64,000 bases of DNA from NCBI RefSeq assembly GCF_000264905.1, contig NW_006763133.1, positions 1,205,082-1,269,081 of the forward strand. Reading direction: 5' to 3'. This document shows, in pieces, positions 58,368-64,000 of the stretch. A program made the position numbers and the translations under genes. Below the pieces are notes generated by a model. The model saw only the letters and a list, made by a program, of their open reading frames with translations, did not search any database and was not told where the DNA came from. Every line of letters starts with the position of its first letter. Positions within the stretch are counted from its first letter, which is position 1. Origin of the DNA: Stereum hirsutum FP-91666 SS1. Lineage: Eukaryota; Basidiomycota; Agaricomycetes; Russulales; Stereaceae.

Positions 58368-59790
58368 TCATAGCTGTTCCCCTTCAGAACTGGTAGCGCG
58401 CAGCCACCTCCGAACGATTGACTCGTCCGAGTAAACTATCGATGCTTTCCGTTCGGCACATACATCGATAACAAATCTGTGCGTGTCGAGAAAATCCTTT
58501 CTGTTACTGCCGATCTCCTCGATTGGTCTTGACTTCACTGGCGCTGAGAGCCTGTAGTTCCGCGGGCAGAGCATGAAAAAACTGGTTACTCTGAACGTGT
58601 AAGCGCTGTCTGAAGTATTCGGTTGTTATTTTCTCTCGCCAGAGACCATACCAGGCTGCTTCACCATAGGCTAGACGTATCGTACTGGGGTTATTTGTTT
58701 GCCGAAGTATAGCCTGGACCAATCGCTGAGCGGAAGTTTTCGTCTCCTGACCCTATCACATTGGAGAATGGCTTCAAGTTCACAGAAGTGAGAAGTGTAA
58801 AAATATGTTGGAGCTTACATTCTCAAGACCACGCCCATCACAGAAATCTTCAGCGGCCCCGAGCAGTTATAAGTGCTCGACCCGTGATGAGTTAGATTTC
58901 CGAGTAAGCACGGAGGAAGACGTGAGCCGGCAGTCGCACAATGGAAGAACAGAGAAGGCAAGACTTGTCACTGCGGGTGAGGCAACGCATGTCCAGAATT
59001 GCATCCTAAAAATGATAGAGACGATTCAGTCTGCCATTGTGTCTGTAGCTCGAGGCATGAAGTAGACAACCTCACCAGTAACTTTTGCACGCAGATTCTC
59101 TGAGAACAGGGAGCACACACACATTGAATTTGTCAACTATTGCGGGTGAATGGGTACGGCGAATGAAGACACTCACCATCAAGAAGTCGCCGAAGGAGTT
59201 GGCTTAGCAATATCCAGCGCTGGCCATAACCGACGTTATAGAGGATAACAACGAGATTCGTCCTTGTTACCGCCAGGAGACAGTCGGACAAAATCGCGAC
59301 CGGGAAGTACAACACCATTCGTCCATTACTGTTGACTGTGTGCCTGTTCACATGAGGTGAGGCGTAACGATACTACGTCGCAGGATCAGATGGAAAGCCC
59401 CATCTAGCAGTACCTGAGCGTTCCGGGAACTGGAGTAGGCGCCAGAAACCCAACGATAGCATGTCGCCAATTAGTAGCCTGCGGCGGATATCGGGAACCA
59501 ATACACACTCGAGGGATATTGACGCCAGTCAAGGACTCGTCGGCACCTACGTATACTGTACTTCCCGGTGGATTTGTAACACTATTTTGCACAAGTACTT
59601 AACATCATTCTGAGGAGTTCTGAGGAGAGCTATTCGCTGGAGTACAAGCATTCATATTACTTACTAGAACGTCGCGCTGTCGGTTAGTCCAGGTTTGCTC
59701 AGTTGTGAGTGCAGTAGGAGGCGTGGAAAATGTACTGAGCACTTGGCAGTTCGCATCGAAGAGGGCGATGTGGCTGTAAATGGCTTGTAA
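58368..59790 (-). CDS. Unresolved multi-exon locus, unknown protein
   Basis: Several minus-strand coding-like blocks follow one another with plausible splice signals. They read PPTALTTEQTWTNRQRDVL or an alternative frame near 59665-59790, VTNPPGSTVYVGADESLTGV near 59404-59581, MVLYFPVAILSDCLLAVTRT near 59140-59350, and IRLAYGEAAWYGLWREK near 58560-58720. Two overlapping frames end the locus near 58370-58520. I could not join them into one consistent frame, and no domain is recognised. It may be a host gene of unknown family or a decaying one. Confidence 0.3.
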
Positions 59791-60134
59791 CTTAGCGGAG
59801 TATAAAACTGATCACCTTCTTGAGTTGGGCCACTGTGGCGCACATCTTTTCACATCTGGATTTCCTACGGAGTTTCCATGAACATGCTCTATTGAGTAAC
59901 TCTTCGTTAGCTCTTTCACATCTAAAAAACTGGAACCGAGCATTGAAACGGGTCTACTCTTTGACATACCACACGCTGAATTGACCTAAATGATCGAGAG
60001 CTCTTGAATTGGTGCCACTGCGTTCTAGCATGGGACGGTGAGGATGGTACAGTCTATACTATGCATGGTATACAAGGACGTCCAGAAAAAGAGTGTATGA
60101 GTATTTCTGGTAGGCCTCGACATGAAACGCCCCA

Positions 60135-61999
60135 TCATTGCCGCAAAAACTCTTGGTTAAACTCTCTCCCAATGAGCATCCTTCTGATCTCCTGAGTACC
60201 TGCACCGACGGCGTACAACCTGGAGTCCCGCAATATTCTCCCCATAGGATAGTCTATAATATACCAAAAGGTTAAGGGCTCCTAGGTTTCAAAATTTATG
60301 GGCTATGATCAGTACCCACCATTTATGTATCCATTTCCTCCTAGACATTGCATTGCCTCGAGAGCCACTTCGATTGCCTTCTCGGTAGAGTAGAGTATTG
60401 CACCAGCACAATCCTACAGGCATGACAACTGTCAGTACGTAGATACGAGAGCAGATATACGTATGTACAAGTAAACATAGGGAAGTTCAGTACTCACCCG
60501 TCGGCTGATCTGGCCCTTGTCGCAAGCTCGCGCCACGGCGTACACGTACGATCGACTAGCATTCAAGCTCGTATACATGTCCGCAATCTTGGCTGTGGAG
60601 TTATGAGAGTGAGTATTTTGAGATATTTTGGATTACCAGAAGAAGGCGAATTAGAGTCAGTCGATGAAGTAGGACAGGACGTGAGAAGACACATACCTTG
60701 CATGAGCTGGAACGTCCCAATTGGTTGATCGAACTGTTTGCGGTCATGGACATACTCAACAGCGTAGTCAAACGCTGCTTGCATGAGACTGTGGGCACGG
60801 GAGACCAGAGATCGTCGTGAGCAAGTACGTCGCACAGTAAATTGAGCTCAAAAGCGAACATACCCCAGTGGCCCACCGCTGAGAACAAGGCGTTCGAGAT
60901 CAAGCCCAGACATCAGTACAGCAGCGCCTTTGTCGAGCTTACCGAGCACGTTCTCTGAAAATATATGACTTAGACTGTAGAAGGTCGCTAATAAAATTAG
61001 AACTCACCCTCTGGAACTTCACAATTCTCAAATACCAGCTCACAGGTGTCGCTCCCTCGCATACCAACCTTGTCCAACTTCTGGTGTGTCGAGAAGCCCT
61101 TGAACGTATTTTCGATGATAAAGGCTGTAATTCCTTTAGAACCTTTCTCCGGTGAAGTCTTCCCGTATACCACCAATGTCGAGGCGATAGGCCCGTTAGT
61201 AATCCTGGAATCACATAACATTGCAGTCAGTCAGACGCCGCTCACTCGTCATAAACCAGAGACGTAGGCTCAGGGATAAATACTCACCAGAACTTATTCC
61301 CGTTCAACCTCCATCCACCATCCACCTTATCTGCCCTTAACTTCATACTGACAACATCACTCCCCGCGCCGGGCTCACTCATCGCCAACGCTCCCACCTT
61401 CTCCCCGCTCACCAATGGTGGTAGATACCTCCTCTTCTGCTCTTCCGTCCCATGTCTGTGAATCTGGTTGACGCAGAGATTGGAGTGGGCGCCGTAAGAA
61501 AGAGCAACTGAACCTGAGGCCCGAGAGAGCTCTTCCATCGCGAGAGTGTGAGCGAAGTAACCCAGGCCGAGTCCGCCGTACTCGGGAGATACAGTGACAC
61601 CGAGAAGACCCATGTCGCCGAGCTTGGGCCATATATCCTGTGAATGGTGTTCATGATAGTAGACAGAGTAGTACACCACGCTTATAATCTGAAACATACC
61701 ATAGGAGAGTTATTCGTCTTGTCAATCTCACCAGCTCGCGGAGCAACTTCTTTCTGCGCAAACTCAGCAACAGCTTCTCGGAACTAACCCAGAATATTGA
61801 AGAATGAGAGGGTGTATATTCGGAGCAAGAGTCTGCGACACACCTCGGTCTGCTCCTCGTATAATCCAGCTATGTGGACATTATAAGTTGACGTCGATGC
61901 GAAACGCCTAGGTATCCGAGCCCCAAGTGTCCGATTCGAAAGGCTTGGGCTTGTCAGACGATGGTGAGTAGAAGTTCGCCGACGAAGTGATGCTAGCAT
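60135..61999 (-). CDS. IVD: Isovaleryl-CoA dehydrogenase, mitochondrial
   Basis: Flavoenzyme of leucine catabolism oxidising isovaleryl-CoA to 3-methylcrotonyl-CoA and passing electrons to ETF. Nine exons: 61844-61999, 61700-61783, 61288-61637, 61008-61204, 60864-60954, 60697-60788, 60498-60592, 60320-60413, 60135-60253; 425 aa. The N terminus is a basic mitochondrial presequence ([18 protein letters not shown]). Acyl-CoA dehydrogenase signatures are present: [17 protein letters not shown] (signature 1) and [13 protein letters not shown] (signature 2). The IVD-type catalytic glutamate is expected in the helix [20 protein letters not shown] ([11 protein letters not shown]). FAD/ETF-binding and C-terminal segments ([20 protein letters not shown]) are intact. 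The [13 protein letters not shown] block distinguishes IVD from short-chain enzymes. Confidence 0.95.
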
Positions 62000-62737
62000 C
62001 TTCAGGTTCAAGATAACGGGGTTTAAAGGTGATGCTGAGAGACAAGCAATATTGTATGCGAGTATGCCGAGCTGAGGATGGACAGGATGAGAGCCAGGGG
62101 CTTCGGTTAGTACCCCGCGTCCGGATCTTGTTGAAGTTCGTCTCGATCTGACTAATTTCATATTACCCCGCACTGTTTGTTTCCGTTGGGTGGCACTAGG
62201 GGTGTGGCCCAGAGACCTTTGAGCAAAACGGACAACTCACAAAAACCCGATTCTCATTATTTACCGGAACGACTGTGAAGAACGGAACAGATATTTCGGG
62301 AGCAAATGTCAGGACAGAATGATGGACAGCTCGTACAATGTACGGATCAAATTCGAAGAGCCCTCCGACCATCGACGCTGCAGCAAGGACGTCCACCGGA
62401 TGCGTACCTGCGAGCTGATGAAAGGCGCTCGCGCTTGGATCTCCTGTCTCTAAGATCACTCCAAGAACCCATGCACCAGATCTGTCGCACGGTTTGGGGA
62501 AGTAAGGCACAAGTAATGGAGGTAGGCTATAATACACAGGTATCTTGGCGCAATGGCGAGTCGACGTCTCACGAAAACAAGAAACAAAGCATAACACTAC
62601 AGAACGGGCGTAATAGGAAATTGAAGGGGGCTGAATCTTGGCCGTATATCGGTATGGTATGGTCGTTCGGATGTCTAAGTACAAGGACTTTGGTGAGCCA
62701 CAGGATCCGCCAGAATGAGTGCCATACGCACCAGTGA
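62000..62737. other. Intergenic with a possible C-terminal exon
   Basis: 738 bp. A minus-strand frame from about 62440 to a stop at 62196 (FHQLAGTHPVDVLAAASMVG...SCPFCSKVSGPHP) has coding character but I cannot find its upstream exons or a family. It may be a relic or a chance frame. Confidence 0.3.
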
Positions 62738-63340
62738 TCAAGCACCGTTCCTGCCATCCATCCTGTCAAGGAACCACGTCGGATTCTGCGTGCAGCAAAC
62801 AGGAAACTGCTCCTGCAGAATTCGAACGACGTCCGCTTCCTCCTCAGGATCGAGCTCGCGATCGTCGATAGTGTAGTTTTCGTACAATGCAAGCATTTGC
62901 TGATAGTGCACGGAGACAGGCAATTCTAACCGGAGGTCGTAGAAGTTGCAAAGCATTCGCAGGTGGTTGAGGCCAACGTTGCTAGCAATGCTGTACCTGT
63001 CCACCATTTCCGTAACACCCGAGGGAATGAGTTGGTGCTTATCAGCGTAATCGATGATGTCCTGGTAGTTGATACCGAACCCGTAGAAGAGCCTTCCCGG
63101 TGGTCGATAGGTTTTGGACTGTAGCAACTTGTAGTCGACTCTATAATCCTGTGGAAGATTCTTTGTCTTTGGACAGCTGTCCTCTATGGGTTTAAAATAC
63201 TGTTTGATAAAATGGGATTAGTTGTGGAGATATTTTAGAAAGGACGCGTCAATAACGAGATAGCTACGCACAGGTGGCATGGGATAGGATGGGCAAGGAC
63301 GAGGGACAGGCTCCAGTTGAGTGGTTTGAGCGGCAGACAT
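62738..63340 (-). CDS. Unknown 176-aa protein, tandem copy 1
   Basis: Two exons: 63272-63340 (MSAAQTTQLEPVPRPCPSYP...) and 62738-63199. The second exon carries a helical protein with GRLFYGFGINYQDIIDYADK, HLRMLCNFYDLRLELPVSVH, DRELDPEEEADVVRILQEQF and a terminal CCTQNPTWFLDRMDGRNGA. No family recognised and no signal peptide. A second copy lies 1 kb upstream, so the gene belongs to a recent tandem family. Confidence 0.6.
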
Positions 63341-63754
63341 GGTGCTACATAGTAGTTAGTGGTCAAGGTGGTTTCGGAAGGACCGCGCCAGGACGCGTCG
63401 CGCAGTAACAGGCAGAGGCAACGCGCTCACGTGACACACTCTACCAAGTTATTGCAAGGGGGACGCATCGAAATCCTCTTTTTGTGGAACCCCTTTCGCA
63501 TGGCTGGCAGTAACCGTAGAGATATTTAGAGCAAGTTTTAGAGCATTTTATGGCCAATTCCGCCGCAATTGAATATGTACGTTGTTATCTTAGATCTAAG
63601 TAGCGTAAAACTGGCGGGAGGGGTCACGGAAGGGTGTCATTTCTAGATGGGCCCCTCTATAGTATATGGTATTGCATGGTCCTCCGTGTGACTAAGAGCA
63701 AATACTTTAGTGAACCACAGAGTCCGCATGAGTAAAAGCCGTACGGAGCATTCA
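63341..63754. other. Spacer between tandem copies
   Basis: 414 bp. The part at 63660-63754 resembles 62640-62737, the sequence just beyond the stop codon of copy 1, showing that the duplication includes the 3' flank. Confidence 0.6.
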
Positions 63755-64000
63755 TCAAACGCCGTTCCTGCTATCCATTCGGTCGAAAAACCATCTCGGA
63801 TTTTGTGTGCAGCAAATAGGCAACTGCTCTTGCAGGATTCGAATAAGATCCGCTTCCTCCTCAGATTCGAGCTCGCGATCGTCGATCGAGTAGTTGTCAT
63901 ACATCGTGAGTACAAGCTGGTACTGCACGGAGACCGGCAGATCTAACCGAATGTCGTAGAATCTGCACAGTTTTCGCAGGTGGTCGATGCCAGCGGTGGC
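63755..64000 (-). CDS. Unknown protein, tandem copy 2 (cut by window end)
   Basis: C-terminal 81 codons and stop of a paralogue of the 176-aa protein. The visible part reads HLRKLCRFYDIRLDLPVSVQ, DRELESEEEADLIRILQEQL and CCTQNPRWFFDRMDSRNGV. It has no stop or frameshift in the visible region, so it may be intact. Differences from copy 1 are mostly conservative, which suggests selection on the protein. The 5' part lies outside the window. Confidence 0.6.
   Translation of the reverse strand, partial: ATAGIDHLRKLCRFYDIRLDLPVSVQYQLVLTMYDNYSIDDRELESEEEADLIRILQEQLPICCTQNPRWFFDRMDSRNGV

Overview
The window is nuclear DNA from a filamentous basidiomycete fungus, most likely a wood- or litter-decaying Agaricomycete. 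The evidence is dense short introns (mostly 50-90 bp, GT-AG with gtgcgt/gtaagt-like donors), a secreted GH6 cellobiohydrolase with a fungal CBM1, a secreted oxalate decarboxylase, a Zn2Cys6 regulator, and housekeeping genes of clear fungal type. All exon models were built by hand from reading frame, splice signals and family consensus. Where I give a protein length, the exon lengths sum to a multiple of three.

Layout. 1-5.8 kb: housekeeping genes on +, namely the 3' part of tubulin folding cofactor E, the cysteine desulfurase NFS1 and an SRSF1-like SR splicing factor. 5.8-19.7 kb: an accessory island. It holds a decayed fragment of a tyrosine-recombinase gene (about 7.15-7.98 kb), a tRNA-Pro 3'-half relic (8.08 kb) and an unrecognised gene (8.9-9.8 kb). 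Next comes a compact four-gene cassette: unknown 382-aa protein, 118-aa coiled-coil protein, 1149-aa tyrosine recombinase with C-terminal zinc fingers, and a convergent TET/JBP-like 2-oxoglutarate dioxygenase. An intact intron-containing tRNA-Pro(UGG) closes the island at 19.63-19.73 kb. 21-23 kb: GH6 cellulase (-). 24.5-31.9 kb: NECAP-like endocytic protein (-), divergent COP9 signalosome subunit 8 (+), UBLCP1-like CTD phosphatase (-), NUDT19-like Nudix hydrolase (+). 32.7-45.2 kb: unknown protein, an acidic zinc-finger-like protein, a 20-exon PLP aminotransferase (-), a Zn2Cys6 factor and poorly resolved small loci. 45.7-48.5 kb: DRN1/CWF19-like debranching cofactor (-). 51.6-53.8 kb: secreted type-B carboxylesterase (+). 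55.4-57.8 kb: 18-exon oxalate decarboxylase (-). 60.1-62.0 kb: isovaleryl-CoA dehydrogenase (-). 62.7-64 kb: a tandem pair of unknown genes, the second cut by the window end.

The main candidate for something new is the 10.1-18.0 kb cassette. A Crypton/captain-like tyrosine recombinase sits head-to-tail against an apparently intact DNA-base-oxidising-type dioxygenase, with two small companion genes packed upstream. It is associated with tRNA-Pro sequences and with a decayed second recombinase copy, which suggests a mobile or formerly mobile element that may target tRNA-Pro. The association and the catalytic residues are visible in the sequence; mobility, target choice and DNA modification are inferences.
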